DNA of 37,031 bases from NCBI GenBank assembly GCA_017467565.1, contig JAFUSV010000105.1:1-37031 (forward strand). Direction: 5' to 3'. How positions within the stretch are numbered: the stretch's first letter is position 1; each line of letters starts with the position of its first letter. Below, piece after piece: positions 7,927 to 15,585 of this stretch. Both the position numbers and the translations under genes were made by a program. Below the pieces are notes generated by a model. That model was not told the DNA's origin and did no database searches. It worked only from the letters and a program-made list of their open reading frames with translations. This stretch comes from Prevotella sp. (GTDB taxonomy: Bacteria; Bacteroidota; Bacteroidia; Bacteroidales; Bacteroidaceae).

Positions 7927-10095
7927 TTATTTGGCAGTAAAGGAGGTAACATTAGTAGTGCCTTTGGCCGAACTGCCTAAGTAGAGACCGTGCCAGGCTG
8001 TGGTGGCATCGGTGGGTGCCGAGGTCGAATACTTGATGGTGTAGGTGCTGTTCTTGGTCATACCAGTGGCTGTCATGAGCGACAGCGAACTGCTGCACGA
8101 GCCGGCAAAGCTGTAGGTGACCAGGTTGTTGCCGCTGTTGTCGGCCAGCGTATAGTAGCGGCCGCTCTGGTAGCTGATGCTGCTGGTGACGAAGGCGTAG
8201 CCCTGCTGGGCGTTAGAAATGGTGCTACTGCTGCTGCCTCCCCAGCCACCGCCGCCACCTCCTTGGGCAGCGCCGGCGCTGATGCCGATGCCTGTGCCAG
8301 TAATGGCGATGTACGAGTTGTTGTCGCAGTCGAAGCCTTCCTCGGGTGCCCCTTTCGTCGTATAGGCGAAGACAACACCATTGCCGATGGTGATGGCACC
8401 TGTGGTACCGGCATTCGAGTCAATGGCATCATTGCCGAATCCGTAGCACACCGTCACACCGCCGTCGAAGGTGATCTTACCTTTAGAGTTGATGCAGTCG
8501 TCGTAGCATTGGAAATAGTGTTTGCCGCCTTTGACGGTGATAGAAGTTTTGGACTCCAGCCCTTCGGCACCACTGGTCTTTGTCGAGACTTCTGTTGTGC
8601 CGCCATAGAGGGTGATGGCACAGATAGCCTTGATAGCTTTGGCCGACGAGGAACTGTAGGCACTACCCGTCGTGTTTACAGTCAGCTTGGGGCCCGTACC
8701 GTCGCTCTTTCCCTGAGTGTAGGAACCTTGGATGTTGGTGTAGGTGGTGCCACCACCCATGCCGCCACCGCCACCGCCTGGGCGACCGCCACCCCAACCG
8801 CCGGTAGAGCCGCTGGAACTCGAAGTGCCGCTACCTGCCGAGATGCCTTTGCCTGCTTGGCCACTCATATTGATGGTGATGGTACCGCCGTTGAGGGCCA
8901 TGTTGAGGGCTTTCAGTCCCTTGGCACTCTTCACGTCGCTCGAGATGGTCGTGGGTGCACCGCTGTTGGTGATGTTCAGTTCACCGTCGTTGGTCTCTAT
9001 GTCCCAGGCCTTCACGCCGCGTCCTGCCGTACCCTTGATGGTCATCGTGATGGTGCCTCCGTTCTGGACGAACTTGCCACAGCTGATGCCCGCGACATAG
9101 GAAGGATCAGTTGAGTCGCTTGTATCAACGCCGCCGCTGGCATTGAGTGTCAGCGTGCCGCCATTGACGTATACGATGCTGTCGCCCTTGATACACTTGG
9201 TGCCGTTGGCTGTTGTCGTGATGTTGATGGTACCGCCGTTGATGTAGATGTTACCGCTGTCCTCATCCTCGTGGTCGGTGGTCTCACCGGTGCTCTCCGT
9301 GCCGTCGATGTCACATTGCAGACCGTCGTCGCCAACGCCACTGATATTCAGCGTACCGCTTTCCATGAAGAAGTACTCATCGCACGAGATGCCGTCCTTT
9401 ACGGCTTTCAGTACGTTGACGGTGCAGTTCTTCATCTCCATGTATTCGGCACTCTTGATGGCATGGGCCGTGTTGCCGTAGACGTTCAGCACGCCTTTGC
9501 CCTTCATCTCCAGGTGGCCCTTGCAGTAGATGGCAGCTTTCTGGTCGCCGTTGCTGCCGTCAGTAATGGTGTTCTCCGTGTCCTTCTTGATGCTGAGGTC
9601 AATACGCTTGCCGTTCATGATGTTGATGGCAGCACCGCTGGGGTTGGTCAGTGTCAGTCCGTCCAGCTCTACGGTGGCCTTGTAGGTGCCGTACGTGTAG
9701 AACTCACCGTCGGTCGAGGTGCCAGAGAGCGTGTAGATGATTTCTTCGGTCACGTCGTCACTCTGCGTGATGCTCACGTGAGCACCGTCGGTGGTGATGG
9801 TCAGGTACTTGGCTATGTTGCCGGCGACAACGATGCTGGCTGAAGTGCCGCTGTAATTGACGCTTACCGTATTGTCCACAACGGTGGTGTTGTCCGTGTA
9901 CATCTTGTCGATGTCGCTGACGCTGAATGCCTTACCGCATACGGTCAGCGTCTGGCCGCCGTCCGAGTAGGTCATCTCACCTGCATCGGCTGCAGCGACG
10001 GTAGTCTTGACGTTGCCGGTCTGTATGTTGAATGTCTGTGCTGTAGCTGTGATGGTTATGCATGCAACAGCTACCAATGTGAGAATCTTTTTCAT
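7927..10095 (-). CDS. Large secreted Cthe_2159-type (carbohydrate-binding) beta-helix protein
   Basis: 722 residues with a signal peptide (MKKILTLVAVACITITATAQ). The body repeats short beta-strand units rich in GG, T and N, typical of the Cthe_2159 family (PF14262), a right-handed beta-helix whose founding member binds acidic polysaccharide. Characteristic stretches are NGKRIDLSIKKDTENTITDG and KDGISCDEYFFMESGTLNI. Two glycine-rich loops (GGGRPGGGGGGMGGG and GGGGGGWGG) interrupt it. The start overlaps the stop of the 148-residue gene by ATGA, indicating translational coupling. It is paralogous to the 336- and 612-residue proteins upstream. Ligand and outer-membrane anchoring are not determined. 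Confidence 0.85.
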   Translation of the reverse strand: MKKILTLVAVACITITATAQTFNIQTGNVKTTVAAADAGEMTYSDGGQTLTVCGKAFSVSDIDKMYTDNTTVVDNTVSVNYSGTSASIVVAGNIAKYLTITTDGAHVSITQSDDVTEEIIYTLSGTSTDGEFYTYGTYKATVELDGLTLTNPSGAAINIMNGKRIDLSIKKDTENTITDGSNGDQKAAIYCKGHLEMKGKGVLNVYGNTAHAIKSAEYMEMKNCTVNVLKAVKDGISCDEYFFMESGTLNISGVGDDGLQCDIDGTESTGETTDHEDEDSGNIYINGGTINITTTANGTKCIKGDSIVYVNGGTLTLNASGGVDTSDSTDPSYVAGISCGKFVQNGGTITMTIKGTAGRGVKAWDIETNDGELNITNSGAPTTISSDVKSAKGLKALNMALNGGTITINMSGQAGKGISAGSGTSSSSGSTGGWGGGRPGGGGGGMGGGTTYTNIQGSYTQGKSDGTGPKLTVNTTGSAYSSSSAKAIKAICAITLYGGTTEVSTKTSGAEGLESKTSITVKGGKHYFQCYDDCINSKGKITFDGGVTVCYGFGNDAIDSNAGTTGAITIGNGVVFAYTTKGAPEEGFDCDNNSYIAITGTGIGISAGAAQGGGGGGWGGSSSSTISNAQQGYAFVTSSISYQSGRYYTLADNSGNNLVTYSFAGSCSSSLSLMTATGMTKNSTYTIKYSTSAPTDATTAWHGLYLGSSAKGTTNVTSFTAK

Positions 10096-10538
10096 CTGAC
10101 GTTGATTTTTGTTGCTTGGTTGTTGATTTTGATGATGTAGATGCCTGGGCGCAGTGGCGTCTGGATGGCATCGTTGCCTGCTATGTAGCGGTCTACGAGC
10201 ATGCCGTTCACGTTGGCGATGGTGACTTGTGCACCCTCAGGGGCCGACACCTCTACCATGCGGCCGTTCTGGCGGATGGTGGTCATGCTGGCGCTCTCGC
10301 TGATGCCGCTGGTGCCTCCCTCGTCGAAATACATGGCGTCGAGGGTGTTCAGGTCGAAGGTGGCTGTCGCCGAGCCGGTAGTCTTCAGCTGTGTGTCGCT
10401 GAATGTCAGCACCAGCCCGTCTACGGCCAGTTGCTGTATGGTGCCGTCTATCAGCCTCACATTCAGGAGGCTGTAGTTCTCCGCGTTGACAGTCAGAAAT
10501 GTGCCTGCTGCCAACAAGCTTACAATCATTTTTCTCAT
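10092..10538 (-). CDS. Small secreted protein with type IX-like C-terminal segment
   Basis: 148 residues with a signal peptide ending near TVNA. The middle (LLNVRLIDGTIQQLAVDGLVL) resembles short N-terminal beta domains seen in Bacteroidales extracellular proteins. The C-terminus (LRPGIYIIKINNQATKINVR) has the GIYIIK pattern of type IX secretion sorting-like domains. It is a complete gene, 16 bp after the 336-residue beta-helix gene and overlapping the 722-residue gene by 4 bp. One reading is that it supplies a sorting or adaptor domain to the next protein, which lacks such an end; that is inference. Confidence 0.7.
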   Translation of the reverse strand: MRKMIVSLLAAGTFLTVNAENYSLLNVRLIDGTIQQLAVDGLVLTFSDTQLKTTGSATATFDLNTLDAMYFDEGGTSGISESASMTTIRQNGRMVEVSAPEGAQVTIANVNGMLVDRYIAGNDAIQTPLRPGIYIIKINNQATKINVR

Positions 10539-10554
10539 AGTGTGTAGTTAGTTG

Positions 10555-11565
10555 TTATTTCACGAATATTTTTCTTGAAGCACCGTTGTGCTTGATGATA
10601 TAGATGCCTTTCGGCAAGTTGTTGCCCTCGGTCATCTGTCGTCCGTTCAGGTCGTAGACGGCCTCGGTACCAGTAGTCAGCAGGGTAGTGGCGTCAATAC
10701 CTGCTGTCAGGGCATCGGTCAGGGTGTTGGTCGTGTCGAAGTTGCGGGTGCCGCCGTCGTAGGTGATGCTGCCGTCGGCCTTGATGCAATAGCTGCCGGG
10801 CGAGGTGATGGTCAGTGTGCCTGCCTCCATGTAGAAGTTGCCGGTGTCCTCGTCGTCATAGCCATAGCCTGTGCCGGTGGTGGCGGTAGTGCCGTCCAAC
10901 TCTACCTGGATGCCGTCGTCCTGAGCACCAGCGATGTTGACCGTACCGCTCTTCATGAGGAAATACTGCTTGCAGTGTATGCCGTCCTTCACGGCCGACT
11001 TCACGTTGAGGGTCAGGTTCTTAATCTCGATGTACTCCTTACTGTAGACGGCATGCTTGCTGTTGCCGTAGACATTGAGCGTACCCTTGCCCTGAAACTC
11101 GGTGTGACCCTTGCAGTGGAAACAGCCGTTATAGGTATCGTTGGCACCGTCGGTTAGCGTGTTGGTAGTGCCGCTCAGGGCCGACAGCTTGATGCGCTTG
11201 CCGTTCTGGATGTTGATGGCAGGACCGCTGGGATTGGTCAGCGTCACACCGTTGAGCTGTACGATGCACTTGAACGAGCCTTCCACATAGAACTCACCGT
11301 CGGTCGAGGTGCCTGACAGCTTGTAGATGATCTCGCCGTTGCTGTTGGATGCCGTAGCGTCAACACCTGCGAAGGTAGCGGCCTGCACCAGGTTGACATG
11401 TGACGAGGTGCCACTGTTCACCGTGACATAACTCTTGATGTTGTCAGCCACGGTGACAGTTGCGGTCGATCCGTTGAAAACAATCTCTACGGTGTTAGCA
11501 TCGACAGCCTTAGCTTCGATGAAACAGCCCATGATGGCAATGATGCCTGCTAATACCTTTTTCAT
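10555..11565 (-). CDS. Secreted Cthe_2159-type beta-helix protein with type IX-like C-terminus
   Basis: 336 residues: signal peptide (ending near EAKA), one Cthe_2159-like domain with NGKRIKLSALSGTTNTLTDG, KDGIHCKQYFLMKSGTVNI and an acidic TGYGYDDEDTGN, then a C-terminal GRQMTEGNNLPKGIYIIK and KIFVK end resembling type IX sorting signals. It looks like a shortened paralogue of the 722-residue neighbour, since both share the FKCIVQLNGVTLTNPSG-like and DGEFY segments in the same order. It sits 33 bp downstream of the lipoprotein gene. Confidence 0.85.
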   Translation of the reverse strand: MKKVLAGIIAIMGCFIEAKAVDANTVEIVFNGSTATVTVADNIKSYVTVNSGTSSHVNLVQAATFAGVDATASNSNGEIIYKLSGTSTDGEFYVEGSFKCIVQLNGVTLTNPSGPAINIQNGKRIKLSALSGTTNTLTDGANDTYNGCFHCKGHTEFQGKGTLNVYGNSKHAVYSKEYIEIKNLTLNVKSAVKDGIHCKQYFLMKSGTVNIAGAQDDGIQVELDGTTATTGTGYGYDDEDTGNFYMEAGTLTITSPGSYCIKADGSITYDGGTRNFDTTNTLTDALTAGIDATTLLTTGTEAVYDLNGRQMTEGNNLPKGIYIIKHNGASRKIFVK

Positions 11566-11598
11566 AATTTCGTATGTAATTATTATAGTTGTTGTCGT

Positions 11599-13437
11599 TT
11601 ACCAGCCACCAGGACCGCGTCCGCCCATACCTTGGCCTCCGCCGTTCATGCCTCCGCCGCCCATACTCTGACCTACAGAAGCACTGGCTGTGAGCTCGCC
11701 CAGCTGTGAGCCGCCGCTGATGGTTCCCGTGGTGTTCATGCCGTTCCAGGTGGTTCCGCCTGAGACGCTGACACCGTAGTTGAGGGTATATTTCTGGTTG
11801 GCCGTCATTCCGTCAGCCGTCATGTAGACAGCCGTCTGGCTTGTGCTCGGCACTTCGAAGTACATCATGCTGTTGCCTTCGCTGTCCAGCAGTCCTATTT
11901 TCTGTCCGCTGACTGATGCGGAGTAGGCGATGCTGGCTTGCTTGGAGCTGCTGGCCGTCTGTGCCGTCGAGCCTCCCATGCCGATGACGTTGCCGCCGTT
12001 GACGTAGATGCTGTAGCCTTCAGCAGCGTCAAGTGGGTTCTCGGGTGCGCCTCCTCCCAGGGCAATGATGTTGCCGCCGTTGATGTAGAGGTTTTTGTTG
12101 GCATCGATGGCGTCGTTGTTGCTTGCCACTGCCAGCACATATCCGCCGTTGAGGTAGAGGTTGCCTTTCGAGTTGAGGGCATCGTCGTAGGTCTTCACCT
12201 GCACCTGTCCGCCCTCGATGGTCATCTCGCCCTTGCTCTCTATGCCTTCAGAGCCTTCGCCACCCTCGGTGCGCACCATGACGTCGCCGCCGCTGATGAT
12301 GATGTCGCCGTCGGCCTTGATGCCTTTCGCCTTCGAATCATCGCTGCCGTACGAGAAGGTCTTGCCTGTGGTGATGACTCTCACCGTGCCACCTTTTATA
12401 TATGTCTGCATGTCGGTGCTGATGCCCTTGCCACCGTTTCCTGTCGACTTGACGTACAGTTCGCCGCCGGTGATGGTCAGCGTGGAGTCAGCCTTGATGC
12501 CTGCCGAGCCTGTCAGCTCGTTGTCTTCCACGGTGGCGTTGCCTGTGGTGACTGCTGTGGTACGTCCTCCGCTGATGACCATGTGTCCGTCGGTAGAGAG
12601 TGCCTTGGCTGCCAGGGCGCTGGTCTCCACGTTGATGACGCCGCCGTAGATGTAGAGGGCATCGTTGCCCTTGATGCCGTTGCCAGCCGTCGCTTTGACG
12701 TAGATGTTCGTGTTAGGACGTATCATCACGTAGTCGTCGCTGCGTATGCCGGCCTTGCAGTTGGCGTAGACATTGAGCTTGCCGCTGCCGCTGAAGCACA
12801 ACTGACCTTCGCTGAAGAAACAGGCCTTCATATCCTCGCCGTCGGTCACGTCGGTATAGCTGGAGCCGTCGGTCAGCGTGTTGGTCGTGCCGTCAGCCAG
12901 TACGACGTATGCTCGCTTGCTGCTCTGTATGTTGATGGCCGCTGCCGTCGGGTTGGTGATGCTCACACCGTTGAGCACCAGCTGGAATTTCTTGCTGCTG
13001 TATATCTTCAGCGAGCCGTCGGTCGTAGTGCCGCTGATGGTGTAGCTGACTTTCTCGTCAGTCAGTGAGTTGATGGTAACGTCGGCTCCGTCCATGGTGA
13101 CGGTGACGTTGTCTATCGTCTTGTCACAGGTGGCTGTAGTGCCGTCGTAGACGATGCTGAGCGATTGGGTGAACGTGGTGTTCTCTACGTAGTCATCGTC
13201 GTCGGCCGGTATCTCGCCTTCGGTCTCAGCCAGGGTGCTGGTGTCTATGCTGACATCAAACGTGGCCACCTCGCCCGTATAGCTTGTCCCTGACGTCTGG
13301 CTGCTGCCGCCGTTGCCGCCTGTATCACTTGTCCAGTCGCTCCAGTCGCTGACCGGATCATCATTGCTGCATCCTATCATCAATGCGAATGAGGAGATGA
13401 GCGCTATCAAACTTAATATGTTCTTTGTCATAATCAT
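11599..13437 (-). CDS. Cthe_2159-type beta-helix lipoprotein
   Basis: 612 residues. A lipoprotein signal ends in FALMIGC (Cys23) followed by SNDD, which fits export and lipidation. The Cthe_2159-type body has repeated strand units (SSKRAYVVLADGTTNTLTDG, GIKADSTLTITGGELYVKS, GGNIIALGGGAPENPLDAAEG). A glycine/methionine-rich tail (MGGGGMNGGGQGMGGRG) ends the protein. It is the first gene of the six-gene run, about 30 nt behind a strong promoter. The start could be ATG 13437 or ATG 13431. Likely surface or periplasmic; binding of polysaccharide or calcium is suggested by the family only. Confidence 0.87.
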   Translation of the reverse strand: MIMTKNILSLIALISSFALMIGCSNDDPVSDWSDWTSDTGGNGGSSQTSGTSYTGEVATFDVSIDTSTLAETEGEIPADDDDYVENTTFTQSLSIVYDGTTATCDKTIDNVTVTMDGADVTINSLTDEKVSYTISGTTTDGSLKIYSSKKFQLVLNGVSITNPTAAAINIQSSKRAYVVLADGTTNTLTDGSSYTDVTDGEDMKACFFSEGQLCFSGSGKLNVYANCKAGIRSDDYVMIRPNTNIYVKATAGNGIKGNDALYIYGGVINVETSALAAKALSTDGHMVISGGRTTAVTTGNATVEDNELTGSAGIKADSTLTITGGELYVKSTGNGGKGISTDMQTYIKGGTVRVITTGKTFSYGSDDSKAKGIKADGDIIISGGDVMVRTEGGEGSEGIESKGEMTIEGGQVQVKTYDDALNSKGNLYLNGGYVLAVASNNDAIDANKNLYINGGNIIALGGGAPENPLDAAEGYSIYVNGGNVIGMGGSTAQTASSSKQASIAYSASVSGQKIGLLDSEGNSMMYFEVPSTSQTAVYMTADGMTANQKYTLNYGVSVSGGTTWNGMNTTGTISGGSQLGELTASASVGQSMGGGGMNGGGQGMGGRGPGGW

Positions 13438-13471
13438 AATGTTTTTTGAGATACAACACTAAAATCATGCA

Positions 13472-13503
13472 CAAAGATACGATGTTTGGGGCTGGCGCAC
13501 AAA
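13472..13503 (-). promoter_or_regulatory. Promoter of the beta-helix / two-component operon
   Basis: On the minus strand TTTG (13503-13500), 20 bp, TATCTTTG (13479-13472). Expected start near 13466-13468. It is the only clear promoter found upstream of the six-gene run; spacers within the run are 33 bp or less. Confidence 0.8.
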
Positions 13504-13537
13504 TCTTTTCAGCCAATGACACGAAATGTTCAGCGAA

Positions 13538-13945
13538 TCAGATGTCCATCAGCAGTTCGTCGACGGCAGCGCTGGCAAACCAGTCAATGAGCCCCATGCC
13601 CTCAATGTCGCTGTTGGGCAGTGCCTTGATGGCATCCATGTTGTCGTTGATGAAGGTCTGGGCCTGCTCTATGTAGGCTTTGGCCTCCTCGGTCTTGCCC
13701 TCCGTTGCCAGTTGCTTGGCTTTCTCTATCGTGGCACTGACCTGTGCTACCAGCTGCTCGGCATCGCCGGTGGCCAGTTGGGCCTGCAGGTCGGTCGACA
13801 CATCGTTGACGGTAGCCGACTGTTCTGTCTGTGCGGGAGCATCCTCCTGGTCGGTGTTGTGGTCGTTGCCACAGTTCATGTAGCAGATGAAACCGACGAC
13901 AGCCACCACGATGATGACGATGAGGGTCAATAGAATTTTCTTCAT
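13538..13945 (-). CDS. Small membrane-anchored hypothetical protein
   Basis: 135 residues. One N-terminal hydrophobic segment (about 4-22) ends in FICYMNC, either a transmembrane anchor or an atypical lipoprotein signal. An acidic, Gln-rich stretch follows (DQEDAPAQTEQSATV), then an amphipathic helical region (QLVAQVSATIEKAKQLATEGKTEEAKAYIEQAQ) that resembles a TPR-like or coiled-coil pair. I do not recognise the family. It has its own promoter, divergent from the thioesterase/men promoter, and is not part of the beta-helix operon, which has a separate promoter. Confidence 0.75.
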   Translation of the reverse strand: MKKILLTLIVIIVVAVVGFICYMNCGNDHNTDQEDAPAQTEQSATVNDVSTDLQAQLATGDAEQLVAQVSATIEKAKQLATEGKTEEAKAYIEQAQTFINDNMDAIKALPNSDIEGMGLIDWFASAAVDELLMDI

Positions 13946-13984
13946 AATCGCTTCTCTTGATTAAAATATTCTACTTTTTGGCGG

Positions 13985-14016
13985 CAAAATTAGTAAATAA
14001 AGTTGATATGAGCAAA
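13985..14016 (-). promoter_or_regulatory. Promoter of the 135-residue membrane protein gene
   Basis: Minus strand TTTG (14016-14013), 20 bp, TAATTTTG (13992-13985). It is divergent from the men promoter; the two -33 boxes are 16 bp apart, so one bound regulator could affect both. Confidence 0.8.
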
Positions 14017-14032
14017 AAAAATTGAAGATTCC

Positions 14033-14064
14033 TTTGGTAGATAATAATATATTTATTATTTTTG
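14033..14064 (+). promoter_or_regulatory. Promoter of the thioesterase-menF-menD genes
   Basis: TTTG at 14033-14036, 20 bp, TATTTTTG at 14057-14064. The start of transcription expected 4-8 nt after the G falls at about 14068-14072, almost on the ATG at 14072. Confidence 0.8.
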
Positions 14065-14071
14065 CAAAGCT

Positions 14072-14482
14072 ATGAACATAGAAAGAATCAATGACATCAT
14101 CAATGCGACGCCCAACCTGAGTACGGCACTCGGTATGGAATTCATCTCGACGCCCGAGGATGATACCTGCATGGCGCGTATGAGAGTGGACGAACGCAAC
14201 CGCCAGCCATTCGGATTTCTCAGTGGCGGTGCCTCGCTGGCTTTGGCCGAAAACGTGGCTGGCGTCGGCTCGTCGTCGCTCTGTCCTGGCTGTGCCTGCG
14301 TAGGTATTGAGGTCAGCGGCAGTCATGTGAAGGCCGTCATCGAGGGCGATACTGTGACTGCCTACGCCAAGTTGGTGCATAAGGGCACGACGCTCCATGT
14401 TTGGAATGTGGAGATACGCAACACGGCTGACGAGGTTATATCTTCCGTGCGTGTCACGAATTATGTGGTGAAGACGAAATGA
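14072..14482 (+). CDS. Hotdog-fold (PaaI/MenI-type) thioesterase, probably DHNA-CoA thioesterase
   Basis: 136 residues, the usual size for PaaI-type thioesterases. The signature NRQPFGFLSGGASLALAENVAG contains the family's Gly-rich helix and an expected acidic catalytic residue (Glu of LAEN). Position decides the likely role: it is first in a run with menF, whose ATG overlaps its stop by 4 bp, so it probably releases DHNA from DHNA-CoA. The start is set by the absence of another early Met; the predicted transcription start leaves only about 4 nt of leader. Confidence 0.87.
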   Translation: MNIERINDIINATPNLSTALGMEFISTPEDDTCMARMRVDERNRQPFGFLSGGASLALAENVAGVGSSSLCPGCACVGIEVSGSHVKAVIEGDTVTAYAKLVHKGTTLHVWNVEIRNTADEVISSVRVTNYVVKTK

Positions 14483-15585
14483 ACAGCTTTGCGCTATACC
14501 GACTACCGCATCAGAGCGTCTGCACACTGGTGGAACAAACCGAGGGACTGCCCCTCGAATGGCATTCGTGCGAGGAACTGACGGGACATACCGGTTTCGT
14601 CGTAGCTCCCTTTGCCGATAGTCCCCAGTATCCGGGACTGTTGATACGTGCTGATTTAGTGAGCGTCAACAGCATCGTTACCAATTGTTTCCAGTGCAGA
14701 AACAAGTTGTTTCCAGTGCAGAAACAAGTTGTTTCCAGTGCGGAAACAAACGTTAAAAAGTGTGATGATTCGCCGAAAAGGCCCGACTACACAGAGGATT
14801 TCAGTGTTTTTCATGATAGGTTGGAGGCTGGTGACTTCCGAAAGCTGGTCTTGAGCCGTTGTGAATGGGTGGAAAAGGGAGCCGACGACGACCCGCTGCT
14901 GCTCTTCCAGCGTGCCTGCGAACTGTACCCCCGACTGTTCATCTCACTGGTCTATACCCCTAAAAGCGGCCTGTGGCTCACAGCTACACCCGAGATTCTG
15001 CTGGAAGGTGAAGGTCAGCAGTGGCACACCATCGCCTTGGCAGGAACAATGAAGCTGGAGGGTGACCAACTGGCAGGCGAGGGCGAACGGATGTGCTGGT
15101 CGGCCAAGAATATCGAGGAACAGCGTTATGTCGCCACCTATATACACGACTGTCTGAAGTCTTTCTCCGACGATATCCGTGAGGAAGGTCCCCGTACCGT
15201 CAGGGCTGCCAATCTGGTGCATCTGCGCAGCGACTTCACTTTCACCTTATTAAATAATACGCGCGTAGGGCAGTTGCTTCAGGCGCTCCATCCTACGCCT
15301 GCTGTCTGCGGCCTGCCAAAGGAAGAGGCGTTCCGTTTCATACTGGAACATGAGCATTCGCCCCGACTGTACTATAGCGGATTCATGGGACCGCTGGGCC
15401 TGCTTGGTCAGACGCATCTCTACGTCTCGCTGCGTTGCATGCAGATTGACGACCAGTACTACCGCCTCTATGCCGGTGGCGGTCTGCTCAGGGAGAGTAC
15501 CGAGAGCCAGGAGTGGCAGGAGACAGAGGCTAAACTTGAAACAATGAAGAGATGTATAGCAACAAAGAAAACGTCAATATCCTGA
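14479..15585 (+). CDS. menF: Isochorismate synthase
   Basis: 368 residues of the chorismate-utilising enzyme fold, converting chorismate to isochorismate, the first committed menaquinone step. Family features are DFRKLVLSRCEWVE, the IALAGTMKLEG and IEEQRYVATYI block, PTPAVCGLPKEEAF, YYSGFMGPLG and the C-terminal RLYAGGGLLRESTE. The start overlaps the thioesterase stop (ATGA). Residues about 69-91 are encoded by three tandem 22-bp repeats, read in three different phases and replacing an interdomain stretch. The gene end overlaps menD by 34 bp. Confidence 0.93.
   Translation: MNSFALYRLPHQSVCTLVEQTEGLPLEWHSCEELTGHTGFVVAPFADSPQYPGLLIRADLVSVNSIVTNCFQCRNKLFPVQKQVVSSAETNVKKCDDSPKRPDYTEDFSVFHDRLEAGDFRKLVLSRCEWVEKGADDDPLLLFQRACELYPRLFISLVYTPKSGLWLTATPEILLEGEGQQWHTIALAGTMKLEGDQLAGEGERMCWSAKNIEEQRYVATYIHDCLKSFSDDIREEGPRTVRAANLVHLRSDFTFTLLNNTRVGQLLQALHPTPAVCGLPKEEAFRFILEHEHSPRLYYSGFMGPLGLLGQTHLYVSLRCMQIDDQYYRLYAGGGLLRESTESQEWQETEAKLETMKRCIATKKTSIS
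14685..14750. repeat. Three tandem 22-bp palindromic repeats inside menF
   Basis: Units at 14685-14706, 14707-14728 and 14729-14750; the first two are identical and the third differs by two bases. Each has TTGTTTC and GAAACAA arms around 7 nt. Together they are 66 bp, a multiple of three, so the menF frame continues. Confidence 0.93.

Noticed and set aside
6877-13068. Long plus-strand frames (6877-7872, 7990-9114, 11938-13068)
   Set aside because: All are shadows of the kinase and beta-helix genes; high-GC third positions keep the opposite strand open.
14685-14750. Assembly error or frameshift in menF
   Set aside because: The frame is intact through the repeats and into conserved MenF motifs; copy number should still be confirmed with long reads.
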